From contig DCEG01000043.1 in assembly GCA_002316835.1 (NCBI GenBank), positions 1 through 45,207 of the forward strand: DNA of 45,207 nt. Direction: 5' to 3'. Made by a program: the position numbers and the translations under genes. The notes below the pieces were generated by a model, which did not search any database, was not told the DNA's origin, and saw nothing but the letters and a program-made list of their open reading frames with translations. Within the stretch, counting starts at the first letter, position 1. Every line of letters begins with the position of its first letter. The DNA is from Bacteroidales bacterium UBA1035 (GTDB lineage Bacteria; Bacteroidota; Bacteroidia; Bacteroidales; Dysgonomonadaceae). Positions 7,492-16,476 of the stretch are shown one piece after another.

Positions 7492-9834
7492 ATGAAAAAA
7501 AATTTAATCTTATTCATTTTATTTTTGGTTTGTGGAATTGTTTATTCACAAACGGGTCAACCAATCCAAATTAACATTGACGCAAGCAATCAAATTGCTA
7601 CTGTTACCAAGTTGTTTAATGGGACGAATATCGAAGACTTAAATAACCAGACCAATGGCGGCATGTTTAGTCAATTAATCCATGGCGAAGCATTTGAAGA
7701 AAATGTCGAAACCGATTTTCTCAATTTGGAACCAAAGGATTATTCCAAGATCTATGTGTATATAGATGAACGCAGGATTCCTCATTTGATTTCTCAATCG
7801 AACATCTACAATCGTATCACATGGAACAATATTTCAGAGATGTACGATGTTTATTCGAAGGATGTATATGCGCATGTCTTAGACAGAACACCAGAGGTGA
7901 TATCCAACTGGAAATTTTATGGACGTTATCTTCCGTACGATTCACTTCCCGGAAACATTCAGCGAATAATGCTTGATCGCATTAAAGGTAAAGAACAAAT
8001 TTCAAAGTTTTGGAACAAACTCGTTTCCGGTAACCCTCAATTCCGATATACCCTTGAGCGCAGTTACGACGCTTATATGGGTCGTCAGACACAAGTAGTG
8101 ACTTTTCTGAGTGGAAGCGGGGAAGTAGGAATTACCAATCATGGTTTGTATAAGCAGGGAATCCATTTTGAGGCAGGTAAACCATACGATGGTATTTTAA
8201 GGGTTAAAGCAGAAAAAGAAACAATAATTTATATTTCATTACGTGATGAAAATGGGAAATTACTTGCAGAGAAACCATATAAAATTAATGGGAACAACAG
8301 CTATGAAAAAATTGAATTTGAACTTACGCCCAGCGCAAACACAAAGAAAGGAAGTATTGGAATTTCGTTAAAAAATCCGGGAGAAATCCGTTTGGGGTTC
8401 GCTTTTCTTCAGCCGGGTAAATGGGGCCGAATTCCTGGTGGCTGGCCGATTCGGACCATGTTTACTGATGCATTAAAACGTCAGGGTATAACAGCATTCC
8501 GATACAATGGATCAATGGTTGATGTCGGGGCCGATACTTATCTCTATCGTTGGAAAAAAATGATAGGCCCTGTTGATGAACGAAGAACATGTTTACGCAA
8601 TGGATTCAATTTATATGCCACACATAGCTTTGGATTTATAGAAATGCTACAAGCAGCAGAGGCAATTGGAGCAATAGCTATTATAGGGATGAGCATGGAT
8701 GAGACCTCTGAGGATATTCGTGATTTCGTTGAATATGTGAATGGTCCTGTCACTTCAACTTGGGGAGCATTGCGCGCACAACACGGGCACCCTGAACCCT
8801 ATAATCTCAAGTATATACAAGTAGATAATGAAAGACCGATTACTACAGGATACGTTGAAAGTATGAAAAAATTTGCCTTAGCCGCGTGGGAAGTAGATCC
8901 TGAAATGTCTATTATGGCTTCTCTCAATATCGGAGGCAATGGTTATCGACGTGAGCTTACCGATGGTCAGAAGCAACGTATTGATGATCTTGAAAAACAG
9001 ATTACAGACTTACAAGATGCCCCACAAACGAGGCAGCAAGTTAACCAATTACGACAACAATTGAATCAACTCCGATCAGCTACTCGCTCATATCAATTAG
9101 CATCAGATATGGTTGGTTGGTTTATATCCAAAGGTAAAGGAGACAGATTAGCCTGGGATCCGCACTATGGAGGTTCTATCTCGTTTGCTGACCGTGGGGA
9201 AGCTTATCTCAATGAAATGGGTATAATTTTACAAAGAGAATTGGCAAAAGACTATCCTGGTTATTGGTTGAAACTACATCCAATGGAGGAGAATGGCTCA
9301 CGTTGTGACTGGGATCGTGGTCTTGCTCATGCCCATAACTGGAATACAAATCAACGTCACGGGAATAGTTTTGTCATGCTTGGTACAGCTAACACTTTCC
9401 AACCTCATGGATTGCACTACATGTGGGATCAGGGACGAATCCATTATACTTCAGATACTATCTGGTTCCAACCCTCAGCTCACATTGACGAAATTATGAT
9501 GCAAACATGGAAGCCAAACGTAGTAGATGCTATAAGTAGCGCGGATAGTATATTAGACGTTACCGCGAAGATAAATGATTCTAGTAACGAATTAACACTG
9601 TATGTTGTTAACTTGTCAGGGGAGCCTCAAGAAGCCGCACTAAATATTAATAATTTCAAATTCAACACCAAAGGAGAAGTTATAACTATTGGTAATTGTG
9701 ATTTAACGGAATACAATACATATGCAGATATGAACAACGTAGTACCCGTACGTTCTAAGGCGACTTTTAGTCGAAAAAACACAAAATATGTTTTCCCCAG
9801 ATACTCATTTACAGTGATTACTTTGAAAAAATAA
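7492..9834 (+). CDS. GH51-like alpha-L-arabinofuranosidase with inserted coiled-coil hairpin
   Basis: A 780-residue exported protein (signal peptide 1-19, ending IVYS before QTGQ). The N-terminal stretch 42-70 (LFNGTNIEDLNNQ, then GGMFSQLIHGEAFEE) and LYRWKKMIGPVDERR are divergent versions of GH51 arabinofuranosidase signatures. Residues about 180-310 look like a carbohydrate-binding sandwich. The acid/base candidate is E447 (IQVDNERP); the nucleophile candidate is E599 or E600 (HPMEENG). Residues 489-530 insert a heptad-patterned helical hairpin into the barrel. GH51 enzymes remove alpha-L-arabinofuranose from arabinan, arabinoxylan or arabinogalactan. Divergence leaves room for another activity or an unassigned related family. 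Confidence 0.72.
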   Translation: MKKNLILFILFLVCGIVYSQTGQPIQINIDASNQIATVTKLFNGTNIEDLNNQTNGGMFSQLIHGEAFEENVETDFLNLEPKDYSKIYVYIDERRIPHLISQSNIYNRITWNNISEMYDVYSKDVYAHVLDRTPEVISNWKFYGRYLPYDSLPGNIQRIMLDRIKGKEQISKFWNKLVSGNPQFRYTLERSYDAYMGRQTQVVTFLSGSGEVGITNHGLYKQGIHFEAGKPYDGILRVKAEKETIIYISLRDENGKLLAEKPYKINGNNSYEKIEFELTPSANTKKGSIGISLKNPGEIRLGFAFLQPGKWGRIPGGWPIRTMFTDALKRQGITAFRYNGSMVDVGADTYLYRWKKMIGPVDERRTCLRNGFNLYATHSFGFIEMLQAAEAIGAIAIIGMSMDETSEDIRDFVEYVNGPVTSTWGALRAQHGHPEPYNLKYIQVDNERPITTGYVESMKKFALAAWEVDPEMSIMASLNIGGNGYRRELTDGQKQRIDDLEKQITDLQDAPQTRQQVNQLRQQLNQLRSATRSYQLASDMVGWFISKGKGDRLAWDPHYGGSISFADRGEAYLNEMGIILQRELAKDYPGYWLKLHPMEENGSRCDWDRGLAHAHNWNTNQRHGNSFVMLGTANTFQPHGLHYMWDQGRIHYTSDTIWFQPSAHIDEIMMQTWKPNVVDAISSADSILDVTAKINDSSNELTLYVVNLSGEPQEAALNINNFKFNTKGEVITIGNCDLTEYNTYADMNNVVPVRSKATFSRKNTKYVFPRYSFTVITLKK

Positions 9835-9928
9835 AATACTTATCCTAATAAAATCAGAATTTGCACTGGCAAATCCTGAACGTTTTTAATATAAATGTAG
9901 CCAAAGAATATTTTATACTTTCTCTCTT

Positions 9929-9970
9929 AAAAAGGGTTGCCTCCATTTTGTTGACAACCCTTTTTGTAAT
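9929..9970 (+). terminator. Rho-independent terminator after the GH51-like gene
   Basis: A perfect 11-bp stem (AAAAAGGGTTG at 9929-9939 with CAACCCTTTTT at 9955-9965) encloses a 15-base loop. The A/T flanks make it potentially bidirectional. It resembles the terminator near 3330. The rest of 9835-10062 holds only a promoter box. Confidence 0.85.
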
Positions 9971-9971
9971 T

Positions 9972-10004
9972 TATGCGTTGTAAAACGAAAATTAATTATC
10001 TTTG
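9972..10004 (+). promoter_or_regulatory. Bacteroidetes-type promoter for the GH127 pair
   Basis: TATCTTTG at 9997-10004 matches TAnnTTTG. TATG at 9972-9975, 21 bases upstream, is a weak -33 match, so support rests on the -7 box. The GH127 ATG lies 58 bases downstream. Confidence 0.55.
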
Positions 10005-10062
10005 ACATTGAATGAGGTTCCTGTTCTTATCATTTATTTCAACCCGTAATTTCCATTGAACT

Positions 10063-11940
10063 ATGACACGCAAAAACAACTTACAAATAATAATTGCATT
10101 GGCAATAAGTATACTATTCATCGGATGTAATGGTAATTCGCTTTCAAAAGAAAAAATATCCGCTAAGAAAATTACTCAGGTAGATTTCTCACACGTCAAG
10201 ATCACCGACAATTTCTGGTCACCAAGACTTAAGAATCATGTCACCTATACACTTCCTGTGTGCATCGATCAAATTGAGAACAAAACAGGTAGGATACAGA
10301 ATTTCGAAAATGCAGCGAACAAATCGGGTGAACATTCAGGTATTTTTTACGATGACTCCGATGTATACAAAGCATTGGAGGGAATGGCATACAGCCTCAT
10401 CAATAATCCTAATCCCGAATTGGAAAGGAAAGCCGACGAATGGATCGATAAGTTTGCAGCTGCTCAGGAACCGGATGGGTACATCAATACATTTTACACG
10501 CTTACCGGGCTCGATAAACGCTGGGACAACATGGACAAACACGAAATGTACTGTGCCGGACACATGATAGAGGCAGCGGTAGTCTATTACAAAGCCACCG
10601 GAAAACGCAAATTACTCGATGTTTCCATTCGTATGGCCGATCATATGATGAACGAATTCGGACCGGATAAACGTCATTGGGTTCCCGGACACGAAGAAAT
10701 TGAATTGGCGCTGGTAAAACTTTACGAAGTAACCAACGAAGAAAAATACCTTGGTTTTGCCTATTGGCTGCTGGAAGAACGCGGCCATGGGCACGGATCA
10801 AAAGGTTCTGAGGGTACGTGGAATCCTATGTATTATCAAGATGAAATGCCTGTCAGGGATTTATCAAGCATAAACGGGCATGCCGTCCGGGCCATGTACC
10901 TGTTTTGTGGAATGGCCGACGTGGCAGCACTGAAAAACGACGCAGGCTATATCGATGCGTTAAACCGGTTGTGGGACGACGTAGCATTAACCAAAATGTA
11001 TGTAACGGGTGGCATCGGCTCCTCGCGACATAATGAAGGGTTTACCGAACCTTACGACCTTCCCAATTATGAAGCATATTGTGAAACCTGCGCTTCGGTG
11101 GGAATGGTTTTCTGGAATTCTCGCATGCATCAGTTAACCGGAGATTCGAAATATGTAGATGTATTGGAACGCTCTATGTACAATGGCGCTCTCGCCGGGG
11201 TATCGCTGAAAGGTGATTTGTTCTTTTACGTGAATCCATTGGCTTCGCACGGAGATCATCACCGAAGAGAATGGTACGGAACGGCTTGCTGTCCCAGTCA
11301 GGTTTCCCGTTTTCTTCCATCTATCGGAAATTATATTTACGGAACATCTGAGGATGCTGTTTGGGTAAACCTGTATATCGGAAACTATGCTGAAATAACC
11401 ACAGGAAAAAAAACATTTACATTAAAACAGGAGACAAATTATCCGTGGGATGGTAACGTAATTCTCACCGTTGAATCATTGGATAAACCCTTAAAGAAAG
11501 AATTTCGATTACGGATCCCTGACTGGTGTAAAAGCCATGCTGTTTTCGTGAACGGGAATGTGATTGAAAATGCTCAAATTGAAAAAGGATATTTGGTAAT
11601 CGATAGGAAATGGAAATCGGGTGACAAAATAACACTCACGATGGATATGCCGGTTGAAATTGTTCAAGCCGATCCGCGTGTGAAAGAAAATATCGGAAAA
11701 CGAGCTGTTCAAAGAGGGCCGTTGGTTTACTGCGTGGAGGAGACCGATAATCCTTCGTTCAATGAATTGGCTCTGTCATCGAACACAAAATTCAAGGAAG
11801 CTTTTGATTCGTCGGTTTTAAATGGCGTGACTACTGTCGATGCAGTTTCGGGTGATAAAACAATACGCCTTATCCCATACTACGCCTGGGATAACCGCGA
11901 AGCGGGTCAAATGAAAGTATGGATTGATTATAACGAATAA
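10063..11940 (+). CDS. GH127 (DUF1680) beta-L-arabinofuranosidase, lipoprotein
   Basis: A 625-residue lipoprotein candidate (hydrophobic start ending LFIGC, C22). The body is the alpha/alpha barrel of GH127, whose founder HypBA1 of Bifidobacterium uses a zinc-bound cysteine nucleophile. The equivalent residues are present: E341 and C343 in CETCASVG, and the pair C409-C410 in TACCPSQ, with C409 as likely nucleophile. A C-terminal beta-sandwich follows (RIPDWCKSHAVFVNG). GH127 enzymes remove beta-L-arabinofuranose, as found on hydroxyproline-rich plant glycoproteins and some pectin side chains. It has its own promoter and a second DUF1680 gene 3 bases downstream. Family sure, linkage specificity inferred. 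Confidence 0.9.
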   Translation: MTRKNNLQIIIALAISILFIGCNGNSLSKEKISAKKITQVDFSHVKITDNFWSPRLKNHVTYTLPVCIDQIENKTGRIQNFENAANKSGEHSGIFYDDSDVYKALEGMAYSLINNPNPELERKADEWIDKFAAAQEPDGYINTFYTLTGLDKRWDNMDKHEMYCAGHMIEAAVVYYKATGKRKLLDVSIRMADHMMNEFGPDKRHWVPGHEEIELALVKLYEVTNEEKYLGFAYWLLEERGHGHGSKGSEGTWNPMYYQDEMPVRDLSSINGHAVRAMYLFCGMADVAALKNDAGYIDALNRLWDDVALTKMYVTGGIGSSRHNEGFTEPYDLPNYEAYCETCASVGMVFWNSRMHQLTGDSKYVDVLERSMYNGALAGVSLKGDLFFYVNPLASHGDHHRREWYGTACCPSQVSRFLPSIGNYIYGTSEDAVWVNLYIGNYAEITTGKKTFTLKQETNYPWDGNVILTVESLDKPLKKEFRLRIPDWCKSHAVFVNGNVIENAQIEKGYLVIDRKWKSGDKITLTMDMPVEIVQADPRVKENIGKRAVQRGPLVYCVEETDNPSFNELALSSNTKFKEAFDSSVLNGVTTVDAVSGDKTIRLIPYYAWDNREAGQMKVWIDYNE

Positions 11941-11943
11941 TGA

Positions 11944-13971
11944 ATGGAAATGAGACATTTGGCTACAATTTTAATTGCTACTTTTTTAGTCATGAGTGTT
12001 CACTCTAAGGAAAAGAACTATCCCGGTAACCGTGCCCCGTTAGTCAATAAAACTTATATTGAACTCCCAATCGGCACTATAAAGCCCCACGGTTGGCTGA
12101 AAGAACAGATGAACCGGATGCGAACAGGTATGACCGGACATTTGGATTCGATATATCCACAGGTCGTGGGTCAACGAAACGGTTGGCTGGGAGGTGACGG
12201 AGACGTTTGGGAACGAGGCCCATACTGGATTGACGGACTGTTGCCACTTGCCTACATTATGAACGATGCGGAGCTGAAAAAGAAAGTCCAACCCTGGATT
12301 GAATGGACACTGGCATCGCAAAAACCGAACGGATACTTTGGTCCCGATACTGATCGCGGACCTGAAGAAGGTTTACAGCGAAATAATTCGCATGATTGGT
12401 GGCCTAAGATGGTGATGTTGAAAGTAATGCAGCAATACTACTCCGCAACCGGAGATAAAAGGGTAATTTCCTTTATGACAAATTATTTTAAGTATCAGCT
12501 AAAGGAATTGCCCAACACGCCATTAAGTAACTGGACATTCTGGGGCGAACAGCGAGGTGGAGATAACCTGATGATGGTTTATTGGCTCTATAATATTACG
12601 GGCGATTCTTTTTTACTCGACTTAAGCGAACTGATCCATAAACAGACATTCAATTGGACAGATGTATTTCTTCATCAGGATCATTTGTCGCGTCAGCTCA
12701 GTATGCATTGCGTAAATCTCGGGCAGGGATTTAAAGAACCGGTCATTTATTATCAACAAAACCAAAGTCCGGAACAACTCGAAGCCGTAAAAAAAGCGGT
12801 CCGCGATATGCGGAATACCATCGGATTTCCCATCGGATTGTGGGCGGGCGATGAGTTGCTTCGATTCGGTGATCCGATACAAGGTTCGGAACTTTGCACC
12901 GCAGTAGAAATGATGTATTCTTTGGAAAGTATTTTGCAAATTACCGGCGATGTACAATGGGCAGATCATCTCGAGAAAATAGCTTATAACGCTTTGCCCA
13001 CACAAACCACCGACAATTTTGATTCACGTCAGTATTACCAGCAGGTAAATCAAATTAAGGTCAGCCGCGATATACGAAATTTCGTCACACCGCATCACGA
13101 TACCGACAATCTTTTCGGTGAACTTACCGGATATCCCTGCTGTACATCCAATATGCATCAGGGATGGCCTAAATTCACACAGAATCTTTGGTATGCAACC
13201 AACGATAACGGGATTGCCGCGCTAATTTACGCCCCATCGGAAGTTTCGGCCAAAGTAGGAAACGGGCAACTCATTACCATAAAAGAGTCCACAAACTATC
13301 CTTTCGATGAAACAATTACTTTCACGATTGAATTTCAAAACCGAAGAGACAAAGAAATCGAGTTTCCGTTTCATTTGCGTATACCGGAATGGTGCAAGAA
13401 TCCTATTCTGACAGTCAACGACGAAAATATTGCGGTAGAAACAAAACAAGGAGAAATCGCAATAATCAACCGCATATGGAAAAATAACGATAAAGTCACT
13501 CTTCAATTACCCATGGAGGTTTCGGTCAGCAGGTGGTACGGTGGCGGGGCTGCGGTCGAACGGGGACCACTTTTGTATGCGTTAAAGATGAACGAAAACT
13601 GGCAAAAGAAAAGTACAGAACCTCACGAAACCAAACGTTACGGAAAATGGTATTACGAAGTAACCAGCGATACTCCATGGAATTATGCTCTTCCTAACCG
13701 CAATTTAAGAAGTGAGAGTATAGCTAACACTTTTATTGTTGAAAAGAAAAACGATACATCAACTTCCCCTTGGACATTGCAGAATGCACCTATTACAATA
13801 AAAACAATTGGTTTACGAATCCCGGGATGGAAAGAATATAACGGCTCGGCTGGACCCATTTCTTACTTCACGCAACAGGGAGAAGATACAGGAAATGAAG
13901 AGAACATAGAACTCATACCATATGGGTGCAGTACGTTGCGTATCGCCGTTTTTCCGGTGAGGAACAAATAG
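11944..13971 (+). CDS. Second DUF1680/GH127-superfamily glycosidase, secreted
   Basis: A 675-residue exported protein that begins 3 bases after the previous stop, clearly in the same operon. ATG 11950 could also serve; both give a signal peptide ending SVHS before KEKN. It differs from its neighbour but keeps the catalytic plan: E316-L-C318 in SELCTAVEMM and C399-C400 in GYPCCTSNMHQGWPKF, the zinc ligands and cysteine nucleophile of the superfamily. Two different DUF1680 proteins side by side suggest successive cleavage of two linkages, for example beta-L-arabinofuranose and another furanoside such as aceric acid, on which some GH127 members act. A convergent gene starts 29 bases beyond its stop. 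Confidence 0.82.
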   Translation: MEMRHLATILIATFLVMSVHSKEKNYPGNRAPLVNKTYIELPIGTIKPHGWLKEQMNRMRTGMTGHLDSIYPQVVGQRNGWLGGDGDVWERGPYWIDGLLPLAYIMNDAELKKKVQPWIEWTLASQKPNGYFGPDTDRGPEEGLQRNNSHDWWPKMVMLKVMQQYYSATGDKRVISFMTNYFKYQLKELPNTPLSNWTFWGEQRGGDNLMMVYWLYNITGDSFLLDLSELIHKQTFNWTDVFLHQDHLSRQLSMHCVNLGQGFKEPVIYYQQNQSPEQLEAVKKAVRDMRNTIGFPIGLWAGDELLRFGDPIQGSELCTAVEMMYSLESILQITGDVQWADHLEKIAYNALPTQTTDNFDSRQYYQQVNQIKVSRDIRNFVTPHHDTDNLFGELTGYPCCTSNMHQGWPKFTQNLWYATNDNGIAALIYAPSEVSAKVGNGQLITIKESTNYPFDETITFTIEFQNRRDKEIEFPFHLRIPEWCKNPILTVNDENIAVETKQGEIAIINRIWKNNDKVTLQLPMEVSVSRWYGGGAAVERGPLLYALKMNENWQKKSTEPHETKRYGKWYYEVTSDTPWNYALPNRNLRSESIANTFIVEKKNDTSTSPWTLQNAPITIKTIGLRIPGWKEYNGSAGPISYFTQQGEDTGNEENIELIPYGCSTLRIAVFPVRNK

Positions 13972-14000
13972 AATATAAGACTTTTTATAAATCAATGATT

Positions 14001-14744
14001 TTAGTCTGTGAACTCTTTCCACAAAGCAGAATGGATAATTTCTCTTGATTGATCAATTAATGCAGGAATATCGGCCTCAGTTAAATTTTCAGTGGGAATT
14101 GGCTTGTGTATAAGCAACTCCAGTTTATGCGGTTTCAGACGTAAAGTGCCACGCTTTAGTACATGAAACGGGCCGTTAAGAGTAAGCGGAACTATGGGCA
14201 ATTTGAGTTCATAAGCAATCTGGTATGCTCCCCGCTTAAATCGTCCTAATTTTCCGGTACGGGACCTGGCACCTTCAGGGAATAGCATGATAGAAACACC
14301 ATCTACAATTTTCATCTTGGCTTCCTTAATCGTATTTGCACGTGCAGCCGGGCTTGAATTATCAACAAAAACGTGGCCCGCTTTTTCCGACGCAAAACCC
14401 ACCAGTGGAATTTTACGTAAACTGGCCTTTTGCACCCACTTGATATTTTGATTTAGAAAACCAAATGTTAAAAAGATATCAAATGCTCCTTGATGATTAG
14501 CAACGAAAATATAAGATTGTTTGGGATCAAGATTTTCGTGTCCATTGGTTTTAATCCTGCACAAAGCCAGCCAGCAAGTGAGCCTCGACCACCATCGCGG
14601 CGGTACGTATCCCCAATAGCGGCTTCCGAAAATAGGCGCAAAGATCATTACCGTCAATGCTGTTAAAACAGTAAACAAAACAAAAATTGGCACAAAAATA
14701 AGCCACTGATACAAAAACATGAAAGACTCTTTTACCAACCTCAT
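14001..14744 (-). CDS. plsC: 1-acyl-sn-glycerol-3-phosphate acyltransferase (PlsC family)
   Basis: A 247-residue membrane-associated acyltransferase that esterifies lysophosphatidate at position 2 in phospholipid synthesis. The catalytic HX4D motif is NHQGAFD (H84, D89); the glycerol-phosphate-binding motif is FPEGARSRTG (155-164), followed by LGRFKRGAYQIA. A long hydrophobic segment near residues 8-38 anchors it. The ATG at 14744 is chosen over an in-frame TTG nine bases upstream, because a Bacteroidetes -7 box lies 22 bases before it. It faces the arabinosidase operon tail to tail and diverges from the small membrane protein. Confidence 0.92.
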   Translation of the reverse strand: MRLVKESFMFLYQWLIFVPIFVLFTVLTALTVMIFAPIFGSRYWGYVPPRWWSRLTCWLALCRIKTNGHENLDPKQSYIFVANHQGAFDIFLTFGFLNQNIKWVQKASLRKIPLVGFASEKAGHVFVDNSSPAARANTIKEAKMKIVDGVSIMLFPEGARSRTGKLGRFKRGAYQIAYELKLPIVPLTLNGPFHVLKRGTLRLKPHKLELLIHKPIPTENLTEADIPALIDQSREIIHSALWKEFTD

Positions 14745-14766
14745 AGCACGCAATTAAACGATGAAA

Positions 14767-14774
14767 CAAAAATA
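14767..14774 (-). promoter_or_regulatory. Candidate -7 promoter box for plsC
   Basis: Read on the - strand this is TATTTTTG, a match to TAnnTTTG, 22 bases upstream of the plsC ATG. No clear -33 TTTG box was found at 19-21 bases. The surrounding 14745-14934 region is AT-rich and separates two divergent genes. Confidence 0.4.
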
Positions 14775-14934
14775 ATAATTTTTTGACATTTTTTGATAAT
14801 AAAACAGGGATGTTTTCAACTTCGTGAAAGTTTTTAGTATCGTGTCCAAATTTTTAGTCTAAATAATTTTATTATTTGTAGAATTTTGTGTTTATTTGCG
14901 CTACGAAATCAAAAACATAATATAATAAACACAC

Positions 14935-15219
14935 ATGAAAGAATTAGCAAAGTATTCAGGCGTTATAGTAATGATTGTTGGCGTGCTGATTTTAGCAATC
15001 CCGTTTTTTAGCGGAACAACCACAAATACAACTCTCCTAATAGGCTTACTATTGGTAATTGAGGGTTTTTTGGGGTATCTCTTTGTAAATAACATGAAAA
15101 AAGGAAGTATTGTGAGCAACATCGTTTGGGCAATTATTCTCCTGGTAATTCCTTATTTTCTTTTTGTTGCAATGAAAGGTTTGGCTTACAGCAAAGATGA
15201 ATTTGCGCTGTACAATTAA
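14935..15219 (+). CDS. Small three-helix membrane protein of unknown function
   Basis: A 94-residue hypothetical protein with three hydrophobic segments at about residues 8-26, 33-51 and 57-80, joined by short polar turns (SGTTTN and NNMKKGS), and a polar tail ending EFALYN. No enzymatic motif is visible, and I do not recognise the family. It is transcribed alone, divergent from plsC and closed by a strong terminator 22 bases after its stop. Good start position, normal codon use and the terminator all argue that it is a real gene. Confidence 0.7.
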   Translation: MKELAKYSGVIVMIVGVLILAIPFFSGTTTNTTLLIGLLLVIEGFLGYLFVNNMKKGSIVSNIVWAIILLVIPYFLFVAMKGLAYSKDEFALYN

Positions 15220-15240
15220 TTAGAACAACAGTAAAGCACA

Positions 15241-15272
15241 AAAAAAAGAGGATTTTTCAATCCTCTTTTTTT
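15241..15272. terminator. Bidirectional terminator
   Basis: A perfect 14-bp stem: seven A then GAGGATT (15241-15254) pairs with AATCCTC then seven T (15259-15272) around the loop TTTC. It lies between two convergent genes and has a U-tract on both strands, so it can end both the small membrane protein gene and the KAS III-like gene. Confidence 0.9.
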
Positions 15273-15275
15273 ATT

Positions 15276-16358
15276 TTACGGCATCCGGTATATTACGCTG
15301 TTTATGTTCATCCCCGCCCCTACTGATGCGAGCACCAGATTATCGCCGGAAGAGATTTTGTGTCCGTTCATTTTTCCCCTTAACACCATATCGAGCAACG
15401 TAGGAACAGTAGCAACCGACGAGTTACCCAACCACGAAATTGTCATAGGCATTACTGATTCGGGAACGTCATTGATGTTATAAAGCTTAAAAAGTCTTTT
15501 TAAAATGGCATCATCCATTTTACCGTTTGCCTGATGAATCAGCACTTTTTTCACATCGTTTACGTGTATTTTAAGCTTATCTAGAGCCGATTTTATTGCT
15601 TTTGGCACATTCTCTAATGCGTACTGATACAGGCGACGTCCGTTCATCTTAAGATACAGATCTTTTCTCTGAGCTAAGTCCTTATTATAGGAATACCCCA
15701 TGTGAAGCAGGTTAACGTAATCGATAGCATCACTGCGGGAATTGTGTCCCAGAATTCCTACGGGAGTTTCGCTTTCCACGGCCTCCACAACGGCTGCGCC
15801 GGCTCCATCAGCATAAATCATGCTGTCGCGATCGTATGGGTCAGAAATTCTGGACAACACATCGGCGCCGATAACCAGTATTTTTTTTGCATCACCCGAA
15901 CGAATATAATAATCTGCCTGAATAAGTGCCTGAACCCAACCCGGACAACCGTACAATATATCGTATGCAACAGCATTAGGACTCTGTATACCAAGTTTTG
16001 CTTTCACTCGCGAAGCTAGTGTAGGTAGAATATTGATGCGGGTATCGTTGACACTGGTTTCTCCAAAATTATGTGCTAAGATCACGTAATCGAGTTCCTC
16101 TTTGTCAATTCCTGCAGATTCAATGGCTTGTTCGGCAGCAATGAGCGCCAGATCAGATGTTAATTGATGATCTTCGGCATATCTTCGTTCAGAAATGGTA
16201 GTAATTTCTTCGAACTTATCTACAATCTCACGATTTTCTTTATCAATTCTTTCACCTGTCGATTCCAGAAAGCTATAATTCAGGAAGTCGTCGTTTTTAA
16301 CAACTTTGGATGGAACAAAACTTCCGGTTCCGGTAATCAGGCTGTAAATTTTTTTCAT
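15276..16358 (-). CDS. 3-oxoacyl-ACP synthase III (FabH-like) family protein
   Basis: A 360-residue KAS III-type condensing enzyme. All three catalytic residues are present: C138 in YGCPGW, H275 in IHQAN and N312 in WLGNSSVAT. The C-terminal GDNLVLASVGAGMNINSVIYR is typical. It is longer than housekeeping FabH (about 317-335), with extra sequence near residues 30-60, so it may be a paralogue with another acyl primer or product. ATG 16358 is chosen over a TTG six bases upstream. A good -7 box lies 35 bases before it, so it is probably transcribed alone. No fatty-acid or polyketide genes adjoin. Family sure, pathway open. Confidence 0.88.
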   Translation of the reverse strand: MKKIYSLITGTGSFVPSKVVKNDDFLNYSFLESTGERIDKENREIVDKFEEITTISERRYAEDHQLTSDLALIAAEQAIESAGIDKEELDYVILAHNFGETSVNDTRINILPTLASRVKAKLGIQSPNAVAYDILYGCPGWVQALIQADYYIRSGDAKKILVIGADVLSRISDPYDRDSMIYADGAGAAVVEAVESETPVGILGHNSRSDAIDYVNLLHMGYSYNKDLAQRKDLYLKMNGRRLYQYALENVPKAIKSALDKLKIHVNDVKKVLIHQANGKMDDAILKRLFKLYNINDVPESVMPMTISWLGNSSVATVPTLLDMVLRGKMNGHKISSGDNLVLASVGAGMNINSVIYRMP

Positions 16359-16393
16359 AATCAATTTCTGTAAACAATAACCTAATTTTTTGG

Positions 16394-16401
16394 CAAAGGT
16401 A
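16394..16401 (-). promoter_or_regulatory. -7 promoter box for the KAS III-like gene
   Basis: On the - strand this reads TACCTTTG, a common form of the Bacteroidetes -7 box, 35 bases upstream of the ATG. The -33 box is not obvious. Confidence 0.55.
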
Positions 16402-16476
16402 GCAATTTATTATCAATCCGATTTAATTTTAGTGGTTTTTCGGTTGTACGAATCCTTTTTTCTACATCCTCCCAAA

